64,000 nucleotides of DNA from Agapetus fuscipes (GCA_951799405.1 OX637332.1:3043001-3107000); one strand, 5' to 3'; numbered from the stretch's first letter, positions 20,093 through 30,599 are shown. Notes: generated by a model from the sequence alone, not told the origin. Translations and numbers: made by a program.

Positions 20093-20371
20093 GGAAAAAA
20101 AGGTTTTACGTTTTTAGTTCCGTTGGAAAAAAGGTTTGTTTCAGTTCTTACATCCATACGAAAAAAGGGCTTTTTCCGTTCTTTGTTTCATAAGGAAAAA
20201 TGCTGTTTTTTCGTTCTTAGTTCCGTATGAAAAAATGGAGTTTTGCGTTCTTATTCTATTTCCATTCTTAGTTCCGTTGCGTTGCGTGTGTGCTGGATAC
20301 CACCATACTAAAAGTGTACTCCACTAATAAAAGAAGTAGATATATATATAAAAAAAGAAGAATAATAAAAG
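20093..20371. repeat. Short degenerate tandem repeat
   Basis: A motif CGTTCTTAGTTCCGT[A/T]..GAAAAA recurs about four to five times between 20108 and 20280 at 40-45 bp spacing. The rest, 20285-20371, is AT-rich. Confidence 0.5.
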
Positions 20372-20830
20372 AAGATCCTGTATGAAGAAGGTTATGACTC
20401 TGGAGGAAATGAAAGAAGTATGTAAGGACAGAAAGAAATGGCTGTTGATCTGTAATGTTGGCGGCTAGGGTTTATTAAAGTAAAATTTATTTTATTTTTT
20501 AGTTTTTGATGTCCATATATATTATTATTCATTGATTTAAAAAAATGAAATTTGTCATGTATGTTCCTTGACATATGGGTTGGTATGCGGCTGACCACCC
20601 ATGCTGTAAAAATGGTTCACTTTGCCAATGTCACCCCTGTTTCAGGGAAGGACGGCAAGGGTTACAGGGTGGTTGTCCATTTGAGATTTGGTTTTTATGT
20701 TGTAGGTTCACATGAGGCATGTGCAAGCGCGAACTTGTACGTGTTTGGTTGTGAGAATGCATGTAATGTGAATCTCCTATGTAACATATCTTTGCAACTT
20801 AGATTAGATAAGATTAGATTAGATTAGACT
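20372..20830 (+). mobile_element. LINE-A 3' end: RT C terminus, UTR and SINE-A unit
   Basis: Coding remnant CCTGTATGAAGAAGGTTATG ACTCTGGAGGAAATG (CMKKVMTLEEMKEVC...) reaches a stop near 20467. A UTR of about 95 bp follows, then a full SINE-A unit from 20566 with an ATTAG tail. 5' truncation is at about 20372. It shows that the SINE-A sequence is physically the 3' end of this LINE in the ATTAG subfamily. Confidence 0.8.
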
Positions 20831-21639
20831 AATGATGAGTTTCCATAGAAGCGTTGGCTGCAATTATATTGCTTCATTCAGTTAACCTTTAAATGATTTT
20901 AAACCATATTTGATTATCCTACATTAATCACATTATTCTTAGGTAATTTTCATAACTTTTTGAAAAGATAGCCAGCACATGTGCAATTCGTATACAACCA
21001 AATGCGGTAATCTAAGATATATTTTGCAAATTAAATAAATATACAGAAACACTAAGAATGCAATTTTCTGTGTTTCTTTGTATTTACTTTATTTCCAAAA
21101 AAACAATCCTAGATTGCCCCTTTTGAATGTATTTTAATCATTAATTTTTTTATTTAATTTTATTTATTTATTTATTTCTTTCTCTTTAAAATGGTGGCAT
21201 TTCAATTATAATTGGGTAGCATCGATTCATAGATTATGAAATGATCTGTACTCTGAGTATAAAATACTTAACTAGCGCGTGAACAGAAAAAATGTAGGAA
21301 ATATACTACAGCGCCTGTGGTGATTGTTTGAGTATTCATAAATTTGTCATTTTTACGATTTTTTGTAGTATTTACTTGTAAAGAAATGTGTTTTCTGTTT
21401 ATTGATTTATTTTTATTTAATATCTCATATTAATCTCATCTTTATGATGGTAGAAGTGAAGATGATGGTATTTGAGTTTACAAGAATGTGATGTGTTGTA
21501 CAATTTTTTAACATGTTTCTGAAAATTTACGAAAAATCGAGGTTTCTTCCATATTTATTGCGAAAAAAAATTGGCATCTTAATGCCATGTTTGCATGCTG
21601 GGTAAACGAGTTTTTCTTTCCCCATATTTAAAAAAAAAA
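20831..21639. other. AT-rich, possible small MITE at 21005-21118
   Basis: 21005-21118 has ends GTAATCTAAGATATATTTTG and the complement of CAATCCTAGATTGCC and loosely matches 1376-1478. No gene was recognised in the rest. Confidence 0.35.
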
Positions 21640-21765
21640 GTGATCTTGTTCACTTTTTTTAATGAAAAATATTTATGAAATTATTTGAAAAAAAGTGAGC
21701 TTGTTCACTTTTTTTAATGAAAAATATTTATGAAATTATTTGAAAAAAAGTGAGCTTGTTCAGTA
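21640..21765 (+). repeat. 55-bp tandem repeat, ~2.3 units
   Basis: GTGAGCTTGTTCACTTTTTT starts at 21640, 21695 and 21750, a 55-bp period. The second and third units are almost identical, so the duplication is young. Confidence 0.85.
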
Positions 21766-22068
21766 TATTTTGGTTTACATTTTGGTCAAAAGCATTATTT
21801 TTTACCTTACCCTACTTTTTGTATTTCAAAATAGCCTTGTTTGTTAGTTTCTTCTTGTGCTATTAAGATCTGAGGTTGGCTATTTGTCGTTGAAGATGCT
21901 GCTGCTCTTAACAGGGTGCTGTATTTATCTAAGCTTCTTTAGCCATAATTTCCTTCATATCATATACCTTCTATAACAATATTGTATTTTTTCATTAGAA
22001 TTACGCAACAGAGATAGCTGTCATTTTGGTTAACCTACAACTTGCATTGCCATAAAGTCAACATTACA
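21766..22068. other. No recognised feature
   Basis: AT-rich sequence between two tandem repeats. Nothing was recognised. Confidence 0.4.
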
Positions 22069-22435
22069 CATGACGCTAAAGTCCTAGGTACCAGTGGACC
22101 ATGGACTGAGGCTGCACAAGACAGAGAGTCGTGGAAGATGGTGGTGAGACTACAAGGTGATAGTGACATCAAGAAAGTAAATAAGTGGCAACATGACACT
22201 GTAGTCCTAGGTGTCAGTGGACAATAAATGACAGTTGGATTATAGATTGAGACTGCACAAGACAGAGAGTCCTGGAAGATGGTGGTGAGACTACAAGGTG
22301 ATAGTGACATCAAGAAAGTAAATAAGTGACAACATGAGACTGTAGTCTTAGGTGTCAGTGGACAATAAATAACAGTTGGACTATAGATTGAGACTGCACA
22401 CAACAGAGAGTTCTAGAGGAGGTTGGTGAGACTAC
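22069..22435 (+). repeat. 141-bp tandem repeat, ~2.6 units
   Basis: TGCACA[A/C]GACAGAGAGT begins at 22113, 22254 and 22395, an exact 141-bp period. Units carry GGTGAGACTACAAGGTGATA and CTAGGTGTCAGTGGACAATA. Open frames across the array on both strands reflect a period divisible by three and are not taken as genes. Confidence 0.85.
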
Positions 22436-22439
22436 AAGG

Positions 22440-23077
22440 TCCACATTAGGTAAGCCTTCACCTTGTCGACAGCCTTAATTATTCAGTACATCTACTTTAA
22501 GAGCTTTGTTGTAAAGGTTTTCGGATATTTTATATTGAGAAATCCTTCAGAGAGTGCTTCGGTTTAACTGATCTGTATGTACTACGCGATGCTGGAAATT
22601 TATTGTCCAAACTGTTGTCATCTGCCGAAACCACAATATGATTTTCATTGAACCAGTATAATATGTATTGAATGTTACGGATCACGCTTAGCCTCAAAGT
22701 GTGAGGACTAGTATTCTCAAACCCTCTTCATACCCGTCCTGTATGTATCTGGTCTAAAAATGGTTCGGATTTAGGAAATGAGCAAGGATGGTAGGGAAGA
22801 GAGGAATCCTGGGTAAAGGTGGAGAGATTACAACTCGCAGAAATCAAACTCGTCGTATTTTTTGGCACGCCATTTATTTGGCTCACTGCCGCAAACACAT
22901 GTTGACAGAAGAGCTGGTAGAACACAAGAGAGAGTTTTACAATAAAAAATGACAGAAGACGTCAGACAAGTCTTCTTCCTCTTTTTACTTTTTGGTTGTT
23001 GGACAACATGAGATTAGATGTCAAAATCGTCTTGTTCTTTTAATTCTAGTTCTCATATTAAATTTAGACCAGTATCT
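22440..23077. other. No recognised feature
   Basis: Moderate GC. No domain-bearing frame or known repeat was recognised. Confidence 0.4.
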
Positions 23078-23606
23078 AAATCTAAATCTAAGTTGCAAAG
23101 ATATGCATCATCTGAGATTCATATTAAATGCATTCCCACAAGCAGACACACATAATTTCGCGCTCACACATGCCGCATGTGCCGCATTACCTGTAAAACT
23201 AAATAGTTTATTCTCATCACAGCGCGAAACCCTTCGACGATAATTGCGTTTGCGTCATAATAAAAGCTTGAACGTCATAGTGTCTTCAATAACACGCATT
23301 TCGCAGCGAATCATTATTATTTATTTGGATTTGAAAATCTTACCTGTGAAACTAAATAGTTTTCACTCGTAAAAAAACGCAACTACGCAACTGAAGGCTG
23401 AGTGAACCTTGCCGGTATTTTATTTTAGGGTTTGAAATAAACACCGAAACGGGAAATCATTTCTGACACCCTCGGCGGGATTCGAACTCGAGCTCGCGGC
23501 ATGGAATGCAAGCACTCTACCAGCTGAGCTATCGACCGGACCTCGCCACATCGCGAAACCCTTCGAGGATAACGCGGCAAGAAGTTGCATTATGTGTGTA
23601 GCTATG
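23078..23606. repeat. Mosaic of SINE-A and SINE-B fragments
   Basis: 23078-23178 is a minus-strand SINE-A 3' half. 23189-23255 and 23343-23375 are scraps of the SINE-B 3' body (CCTGTAAAACTAAATAG; ACCCTTCGACGATAA). 23391-23540 is a minus-strand SINE-B head and early body. 23541-23606 is a plus-strand SINE-B 3' end. The repeated fragment use suggests rearrangement among SINE-B copies. Confidence 0.6.
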
Positions 23607-23943
23607 TCCGGTCGATAGCTCAGGTGGTAGAGTGCTTGCATTCCATGCCGAGAGCTCGGTTTCGAGTCCCACCGAGGCGAGGGTGTCAGAAATGATTTCC
23701 CGTTTCGGTGTTTATTTCAAACCCCAAAATAAAATACCGGCAAGGTTCACTCAGCCTTCACAAGAAATGAGTACCAGCACTCTCGGAAGCTGGGAAACTT
23801 CCACTTCAACTGAAGCGGTTGGCGTAAGGCCGGCCCTCTTGCCTGTAAAAATAAATAGGTCCAACTCGCCACATTCGACCCCTTCGGGGATAACGCGGCA
23901 AGAAGTTACACTATATGTGTAGCTTAGTTGCGTTTGCGTTGCG
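23607..23943 (+). mobile_element. SINE-B, full length
   Basis: Head TCCGGTCGATAGCTCAGGTG with box A, and GGTTTCGAGTCCCACC as box B. The body is complete and the end is TAGTTGCG(TTTGCG)TTGCG. This is the best plus-strand reference copy in the window. Confidence 0.88.
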
Positions 23944-24240
23944 TATAGTCCAAAGAAAGCGAAACGCATTCAGCTGTTATGGGCACAGTTTGATATTTGG
24001 CGCGTGTGCTGGCCAGAACAAGTCTGCCTTGGGCGATTCGCTTGCCAAATGTCATCCCGGCGAGTGTGGTGGTCGTTTGTTTTTGAGTCGACCATGTTGC
24101 CGACCGCTCGGACCTCATGACCGCCGTGACGTTTGCTCTTTCTTGACGCCAGACACGCATTTCGGCAATTCGCACTGCCCCCTCATCTCCGACACAATAT
24201 GACGCGCGGACTTCAGCGCATAAATCTTAGACGTCTTCTT
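23944..24240. other. GC-rich segment, unclassified
   Basis: Composition is clearly higher in GC than its flanks. Frames of 80-95 codons are open on both strands (+ 23915-24202; - 24175-23924). Neither has a recognisable domain, and no splice sites stand out. It could be part of a host exon, a CpG-rich element or a LINE 5' region. Confidence 0.3.
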
Positions 24241-24399
24241 TGCACACATCCGCTCTCAATCTTGTGGATATGAAGAGGTTGCAAAATCTTTTGGACATTT
24301 TATTTTCCCTACAATGATTTATTCAAAAGAACACTGTACCTGCGTATATGTGAAATTATTATTAAAATAAACAAATAGACGTATTTGTACGAACCGTTG

Positions 24400-24742
24400 T
24401 CCGGTCGATAGCTCAGTTGGTAGAGTGCTTGCATTCTACCCCGTGAGCTCGGGTTCGAATCCCACCAATGAGGGTGTCAGAAATGATTTCCTATTTCGGT
24501 GTTTATTTCAAACCCCAAAATAATAATACCTGCAAGGTTTACTCAGCCTTCACAAGGAATGAGTACCAGCCCCTTCGGAAGCTGGGAAACCCCCACTTCA
24601 ACTGAAGTGGTTGGCGTAAGGCCGGCCCCCTTACCTGTAAAAATAAATAGGTTCAACTTGCCACATGCGACCCCTTCGGGGATAACGCGGCAAGAAGTTA
24701 CACTATATGTGTAGCTTAGTTGCGTTTTTTTTTTTTTTTTGC
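24400..24742 (+). mobile_element. SINE-B, full length, nested
   Basis: Head TCCGGTCGATAGCTCAGTTG, box B GGGTTCGAATCCCACC, complete body, and a tail TTGCG followed by an 18-T run. Flanked by GTTG at 24396-24399 and 24743-24746. It interrupts the left arm of the foldback element. Confidence 0.85.
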
Positions 24743-24798
24743 GTTGGTGGAGAATCTCAGTACTCTAGACGTTTCGTTGGCGACGTAGCAAACGTCTC

Positions 24799-24986
24799 AG
24801 CGCTATTCCGCTAAATTCTTTACGACCTTAAGGCGACGAGCTGGCGATTCGTGTTCAAATCAAGTCGGGAGCGCTAGCGCTTGCGAAAGAGCTCCGTTGA
24901 TAAAAAATCACAGTACATCTTATTTTTGGACATGAATCGCCAGGTCGTCGCCTTAAATGGTAAGGAATTTAGCAGAATAGCGCTTC
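24799..24986. mobile_element. TIR MITE, AGCGCTATTC ends, nested
   Basis: Ends AGCGCTATTCCGCTAAATTC and complement of GAATTTAGCAGAATAGCGCT. Subterminal GGCGACGAGCTGGCGATTCG pairs with CGAATCGCC...GTCGTCGCC near the other end. Same family as 7392-7536, but longer. Confidence 0.75.
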
Positions 24987-25185
24987 AGGAGACACCCTCT
25001 CTGTACGAAGACTGAGGATTAACTTCATACTCAGTTGACGTTGGCTACGTCGCCAACGAAACGTCGAGAGAACTTAGATTCTCCACTAACGGTTCGTACA
25101 AATATCCGTCTATTTATTTTAATAATAATTTTACAAATATGTCTAACGACCGTACCTAAATGTAACCTAAATTCGATTGTACCAA

Positions 25186-25472
25186 CTGTCAATAGCTTAG
25201 TTAGTAAAACCCTAATTGCATGCCATACAAGGGGACTAGAGTTCAATTTTGGTGTATATTTCAAGCCCAAAATCAAAATACCGTCAAGCTTTGCATCAGT
25301 CTTTACAAGAAATAAGAATCACCCCCTTAGAAGCTGGGTAAACCCCACGTCAAGTGAAGTGGTTGGTGTAAGATCGCCCCCATTACCTGTGAAAATAAAT
25401 AGGATCCACACGTCACATGCATCTTACCTCGTTGTCCCAGAAAGCGAACAAGTTCAACTTTATGTGAAGCTT
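25186..25472 (+). mobile_element. SINE-B, old diverged copy
   Basis: The order of SINE-B landmarks is kept with many substitutions: CAATAGCTTAGTTAGTAAAA, TTTGGTGTATATTTCAAGCC, GAAGTGGTTGGTGTAAG, GTGAAAATAAATAGGATCCA. The end is split by the MITE at 25474. Confidence 0.7.
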
Positions 25473-25473
25473 A

Positions 25474-25602
25474 GGCCCGGTAGTTTCAACGTTAGCATAT
25501 GCGACTTTGAAATGATAAAAAAAAACTACCCACACGATTGTCATAAGTGTGTCCTTCTCATCTAGTATAAAGTCGCTATGCTAACGTTGAAAATACCGGG
25601 CC
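25474..25602. mobile_element. TIR MITE with TTA duplication (PIF/Harbinger-type)
   Basis: TIRs of about 35 bp begin GGCCCGGTAGTTTCAACGTT. TTA lies at 25471-25473 and 25603-25605. Removing the element restores the SINE-B end (GAAGCTTAGGGTT compared with GTAGCTTAGTTGC), confirming the boundaries. Confidence 0.8.
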
Positions 25603-25719
25603 TTAGGGTTAATTTAGAATCGAAGATACCCACTGTTTAACTGTTAAAAAAAATATACTATTAACAATGTCACCTCCGTCGGAAGTGTATAATTATGTTC
25701 ATTTGCGGCTCAATTTTTT

Positions 25720-25932
25720 TGGTCTGTCTGTAGACTAGTGACGCTTCATCGTAATCGAAAGGTAGTGGGTATGATTCCCGGCAGATCTACCGTAAAATTC
25801 TACCTACTCGTAAAAAAACTTATAACTTTCAAAATTTGCACTTCGTTGAGTTGAAAATTAATCTGCCTCTAAAAGAAGACCGGCTACCAGAGGTTCGTGC
25901 AACCTTATAAGAGACGATCAAGCTAGCAGAGG
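25720..25932 (+). mobile_element. SINE-C, old diverged copy
   Basis: GTCTGTAGACTAGTGACGCT and GGGTATGATTCCCGGCAGAT are head remnants. CTTCGTTGAGTTGAAAATTA, GAAGACCGGCTACCAGAGGT and CGATCAAGCTAGCAGAGGGC are body landmarks. Confidence 0.65.
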
Positions 25933-25937
25933 GCTCA

Positions 25938-26193
25938 TCTAATCTAATCTAATCTAAGCTGCAAAGATATATATCATTTAAGATTTATATTAAATGCATT
26001 CCCACAAGCAGACATGTATAATTTCGCGCTAACACATGCCGCATGTGGACCTACAATAGAAAAACCCAATCTCAAATGAACATAAGCCCTGCAACTCTTG
26101 CCATCCTTCCCTGAAACAGGGGTGACGTTGGCAAAGTGAACCATTTTTTACAGTATGGGTGGTCATCCGCATACCAACCTATGAGTCAAGGAA
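25938..26193 (-). mobile_element. SINE-A, full length
   Basis: Minus-strand unit from TTCCTTGACTCATAGGTTGG to TTTGCAGCTTAGATTAGATT. Tail of three ATTAG units. It differs from the copies at 10586 and 19048 by few bases, so this subfamily is young. Confidence 0.82.
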
Positions 26194-26771
26194 CTTGATG
26201 TGTAATTTACTCAAAATCAGTGCTGACCTTCAAAAATCATTTTAAAATTGATTTATTTCACGTTTAGTGAACTATCAAATACAGCATCAACTTTCTATAA
26301 CATGAAACCAATGCATTTTTTACCTTAGAGATTACATGACTGTACTTTGTCCTCCTAAACGTAATCCGAACACAAACCTTTTGGACGGATTAAAGTCTAC
26401 TAACATGCTCAAGTAGAAAAGTTATGCAATCTATAATACTTACGTATTGTAGGTTAGTACTCTTGAAAAAAATACGATGATTTTTATATCAAAGGTCTAC
26501 AAACTTTCCAGCCTTGAGGCCGTACTGGTTACTTTAAAAGTTTCAAGGGTCTAAACCTGCAAAATGTCTTACTTTGGCAATCGTCTACGAATGAGGGGAG
26601 TGCTTTAAAAATAATCACCAAAACTGCACAAAGTTGAATGGGACAATCACGTACTTAAAACCCATTTTAAGTAACTAATTTTACAAATAAGTGTCTGAAA
26701 TTTTTTATCAATAATCTAATGTAACAATCCTCGATGAAAATAAAAGGTAACACAAATAAACTACCGATTAG
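26194..26771. other. No recognised feature
   Basis: AT-rich; no gene or named repeat was recognised. Confidence 0.4.
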
Positions 26772-27058
26772 TGTAACTTCTTGCCGCGTTATCCCCGAAG
26801 GATTTCGTATGAAGCGAGTGGAACCTATTTATTTTAGAGGTATGGGGACCGACTTTATGCCAATCTCTTCAGTTGAAGTGAGGGTTTCTCAGCTCTGGAG
26901 GAGGCCGGTAGTAATTTCTTTTGATGGCGGAGTAAACCTTGCCGGTATTTTATTGTGGATTTGAAATAAACATCGAAACGGGAAATCATTTCTGACACCC
27001 TCGGTGTGATGGATTCGAACCCGAGCTCTTGGCATGGAATGCAAGCACTCTACCAACT
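26772..27058 (-). mobile_element. SINE-B, head partly lost
   Basis: Minus-strand body from AGTTGGTAGAGTGCTTGCAT to CGCGGCAAGAAGTTACAC. The first about 20 bases of the tRNA-like head are missing at 27058. Confidence 0.8.
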
Positions 27059-27242
27059 TATGTATATTACATTTCTTAGAAAGTCTTCCGGTGTTGTTAT
27101 GATTATCAATTGTTATTTCTCGCCTTAGGGGTTTTGTGTGTAACACGTATGTATGTATATGTTACAAACGTAGTTTCACGTATTTTTCAAATCACCTGTA
27201 AGTATCAAACCAATTCTTTGATCCGGGGAAATTTCTTCTTCT

Positions 27243-27880
27243 CCTTCTTTTTGTGCCACTTCTGTCGGAGATCGGCGATCATCATGGCTATTTTAACTTT
27301 AGATGCTGCGGCTCGAAACAGGAGCTTGGTGCTTCTGCCGAACCACTGTCACAGGTTTTTCAGCCACGATATCCTTTGGCGTCCCTGGGATCTTCTCCCC
27401 TGAATCTTACCCTGTATGATAAGATGAAGGAGACGGTACTTCTCATTTCTCAAAATGTGACCGAAGTATATACATAAGCTTTCTGTGCTTAATGGTAGGC
27501 AGGAGCTCCTTTGTAGTGCGCATTCGTTGAAGGACTTCTTCATTGGTTACTCGATCACGCCAAGAGATCCTAAGCATTTTTTCGGTATGGACACATCTCG
27601 AATGCTTCAATTCGTCTCTCCAGTGCCTGCGTGAGAGTCCTTCCCTCCATACCATACAGAGCGATTGGGAAAATATGGCACCTCACTATGCGCTTCCGGA
27701 GTTCAAGGCTCAAATTTCGGCACAACAGTACTTTGCTCATTTTAGTGAAGACACTTCGGGCTTACTCTAGTCTGCTTCTGACTTCTTGACACATGTCCCA
27801 CTTTTCCTTCACCACACATCCCAGGTACCTGTAACTAGTGCATCTTTCAATGCTTTCTCTGCTTGTTTGCGTACCTACAT
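27243..27880 (-). pseudogene. RTE/CR1-like LINE, RT C-terminal region
   Basis: On the minus strand, frames with shifts read RCVHTEKMLRISWRDRVTNE, then LPTIKHRKLMYI, GKIQGRRSQGRQRISWLKNL, and RAAASKVKIAMMIADLRQKW, ending in a GAAGAAG run at 27236. This is the widely found arthropod LINE C terminus after the RT fingers/palm. Several frame changes make it a dead copy. A 3' fragment of the same family is at 36105-36380. Confidence 0.7.
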
Positions 27881-27899
27881 TAAATATGAATTTTTAATT

Positions 27900-28132
27900 G
27901 TACTAAGTATGAGATTGACCACTCATACTGTAAAAATGGTTCACTTTGCCAATGTCACCTCTGTTGCAGGGAAGGTCGGCTAAAGTTGCAGGGTTTATGT
28001 TCATTTAAAGTTTCGATTTTAATTTGTAAGTATACATACAGCATTTGTAAGCGCAAATAGACGTGTCTGTTTGTGGGCATGCCTTTTAAATGAATCTTAA
28101 ATGTTGACATATCTTTGCAACTAAGATTAAAT
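27900..28132 (+). mobile_element. SINE-A, 5' end lost
   Basis: Starts AGTATGAGATTGACCACTCA and ends CTTTGCAACTAAGATTAAAT. About 15 bases of the 5' end are missing. Confidence 0.75.
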
Positions 28133-28254
28133 AATATAGATGACTATTAATTTTGTCATCTCGAGCGTTTTCGACGATGTTGATTTCATGGTTACTTCAT
28201 CGAAAAAGCTCATGAAAATAAAAACTCAAATAAATAAAAAACGATGTCTTATAT

Positions 28255-28651
28255 TGTTATGTAAATAGTACTTAGGTATAAACAAAATAAATAGGGTAGG
28301 TGACTCTAGCTGTAGGATGAATTATTAGTAAGTACCTAGAGTAAGGAAATATTATACAAGTAATAGTTGTATTAGAAGCTTGTGGAATATGATAGACGTT
28401 TCCAGACGAATTTAGGCCTAGAATATTTGATTGTAATAGCTATAAAAGGCGTGAATTGCCTGCAAGTGGGCAGTCTCCAAAATACTATTAGCCCTTACAG
28501 GCCAAGTCAGCGAAAGTCAACCATACAAGTGAACCATTGTAAAATAAATTGTGAACTAAAATAAATTAAGTTAAAATAAATCTCCGGCCGTTTTAATTAA
28601 GAAGACCATCATTTAAAATTTTCAAAACATTGGAACCCTAAAAACACTACA
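28255..28651 (+). repeat. Solo LTR with 4-bp target duplication
   Basis: Begins TGTTATGTAAATAG and ends AAAAACACTACA, flanked by ATAT on both sides (28251-28254; 28652-28655). A TATA box (GCTATAAAAGGCG) at about 28440 and AATAAA signals near 28541-28580 fit U3-R-U5 order. Superfamily (Ty3- or Pao-like) is not decided. No internal region is present, so it is a solo LTR from recombination. Confidence 0.7.
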
Positions 28652-29245
28652 ATATTCTCAATTTATTTACGTAAAAATGAGTCCTTAAATGTCCAAAACT
28701 CTAGATTCTTAAATGCATTTCGATGCTTTGAATGCATCACGATGATCCACGGATCAGTTGTGGATCAAATGCTTTGTGAATAACACTGTAAGATTTTAAT
28801 TTTCATATAAAAAAAAGTTTTATAATTGTGCCACTGAATCCAAATACGTTGATAAAAACGTAAATAGAAAGAAAAAAGGTGTCGGAACGATTGCGAAAAT
28901 TGAAGAGAAAATAAAAAATCAAATATCTTATCAAAACTCTGTTTCAGACCCTGAGGTCAGAGGCTAATAACGTATGGGCTTTGCACAATTTGTATTTAAC
29001 AGTAAAAAAAAAATGTGTCTACATGTGTAAGCTGTCTGGTGTAGACTGTTTTAATATAAATAAGTTAACGAGAATAATGGATGCCATCAAATCTTATCCG
29101 GTTATCACAACCGTTACCTGTTTATCGGCGATATTCAAATACACCGATTATGTTTGTTTATTAATAAAAAAAAAAACATGGTATTTGAGTATGATTGCTC
29201 AAGTTTTTGTAATCCATCCTGAGCAACATAATATCTATATTTTGT
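28652..29245. other. AT-rich, no recognised feature
   Basis: A short open frame (28981-29244) has no domain signature and AT-driven composition. Nothing else was recognised. Confidence 0.35.
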
Positions 29246-29590
29246 AATCTAAGTTTATTTAAGATTAATGTTTATTGCATGCCCACAAGCAGACGCGTGT
29301 AAGTTTGTGCTCACACTGCACACATGCTGCATTATACCTAATAAAATAAAAACACAATCTCAAATTGACATATTCAGTTATTAAACCCTATAACTTTTGC
29401 CACCCTTCCCTGACACAGGAGTTACTTGTATTATGAGTACTGTTCGAAGTGTGACAAAGCGGCAAGAGTTGCAGAGCTAAAATTCATCTGAGATTTGGGT
29501 TCACATGTAGCATGTTTAAGCGTGAACTTCCACGAGCCCGATTTTAGGCATTGATTGAAAATTAAATGTTAATATATGTTTGCAACACAG
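29246..29590. repeat. SINE-A inverted fragments
   Basis: 29246-29440 is a diverged minus-strand copy truncated in its 5' third. 29445-29590 is a plus-strand 3' half. They face each other head to head, as at 2851 and 19655. Confidence 0.6.
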
Positions 29591-29621
29591 ATTATGAAAT
29601 AAAAATATTAGTATGATTCAT

Positions 29622-29873
29622 TTGACTTATAGGTTGGTATGCGGCTGACCACCCATGCTGTAAAAATGGTTCACTTTGCCAATGTCACCCCTGTTACAGG
29701 GAAGGACGGCAAGAGTTGCAGGGTGTATGTCCATTTGAGATTTGGTTTTTATGTTGTGGGTTCACATGAGGCTTGTGCAAGCGCGTACTTGTACGTGTCT
29801 GGTTGTGGGAATGCATGTAATGTGAATCTCCAATGTAACATATCTTTGCAACTTAGATTAGAGTAGATTAGAT
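29622..29873 (+). mobile_element. SINE-A, full length
   Basis: Starts TTGACTTATAGGTTGGTATG and ends TTTGCAACTTAGATTAGAGT. It is nearly identical to 20566-20830 and 44772-45006. Confidence 0.82.
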
Positions 29874-29874
29874 T

Positions 29875-30122
29875 TGACGAACGCTGTTTTTGTATGAATC
29901 ATACCTCAAGAGCCTTCTTCAAGTTTAAACGTCGATGTGGAAAGCGCCAATTTTCAAGCAGCAAGACCCAATTTTTGTAAGGCTGGATGGACCTACGGTG
30001 ACCGGTCCTTGACAAAGGTATCTCATATTTGAATGTTTTTTTTTGTGTTCTTCTCTGGGGATCGAAACCACAACCTTCCAATCACGAGTCCGAAGCGTTA
30101 ACTACTAGACTACGGACCGGTC
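29875..30122 (-). mobile_element. SINE-C copy
   Basis: Minus-strand head GACCGGTCCGTAGTCTAGTA, box B TTTCGATCCCCAG, body through TCCATCCAGCCTTACAAAAA to the AACAGCGTTCG end. The middle is slightly shortened. Confidence 0.78.
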
Positions 30123-30475
30123 ATTTTAGATTATAGTTTATACCTTGTCAACATATGAATGAGTAATACATTGCCGTGTACATATAGGTACATACATAAA
30201 TACAGGTTTATAATTAACAAGAATTTAATTGATTATTTCACAAACGAAATGCGGAAAAAAATGTTTGCTTTTGTTGGTAGAAAAACTTAAAATATTGTTT
30301 TGTTGCATTGCTGTTTCTGAGTACATAAAATTATCATTACACTTTCCAGAAATAATTATATGCAACATCGGCTCCATTGAATAAATCTCAATAATAATAA
30401 CTGCTGTTTGAAATAAATTACTTGTGGCATTATTGTGCTCTATGCCTGGAAGGTAAAGCGTGCGCCTAATGGTTC
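30123..30475. other. AT-rich, no recognised feature
   Basis: Nothing recognised. Confidence 0.4.
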
Positions 30476-30558
30476 CACGACAAATCGGCCACAGACAACC
30501 CGTCCATAGACAGAACGGATACTGACAATTCGGTCACACGACAATTCGTCCACACAAA
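30476..30558 (+). repeat. Minisatellite, ~16-bp units
   Basis: About five variant units of GACAATTCGGTCACAC type (ACGACAAATCGGCCAC, AGACAACCCGTCCAT, AGACAGAACGGATACT, GACAATTCGGTCAC, ACGACAATTCGTCCAC). Confidence 0.75.
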
Positions 30559-30599
30559 TTTTCCTTGACGATAGCTATAGCCATATAAATTGATTTTAT

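Larger units (their letters stand above)
24350..25135. mobile_element. Large foldback element with hammerhead-like cores, two nested insertions
   Basis: Outer arms: 24350-24397 (GACGTATTTGTACGAACCGT) pairs with 25087-25133. The arms continue at 24746-24792 (GGAGAATCTCAGTACTCTAG, GACGTTTCGTTGGCGACGTA) and 25040-25085. Each arm carries GTTGGC/GTTTGC - TACGTC - GCCAAC - GAAACG, the stem and GAAA half of a hammerhead-like core, with CTGAGA or a degenerate CAGTTGA before it. SINE-B (24400-24742) and a TIR MITE (24799-24986) are inserted in the left side, so they are younger. Confidence 0.65.

Noticed and set aside
22035..22403. 122-residue protein on the minus strand
   Set aside because: The frame is a product of a 141-bp tandem repeat whose period is a multiple of three. 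It has no known domain.
23607..23680. tRNA gene
   Set aside because: The GATAGCTCAGTTGGTAGAGTG and GGTTCGAATCCCACC boxes look like a tRNA, but the sequence recurs at least ten times attached to one body and TTGCG tail. It is a SINE head.
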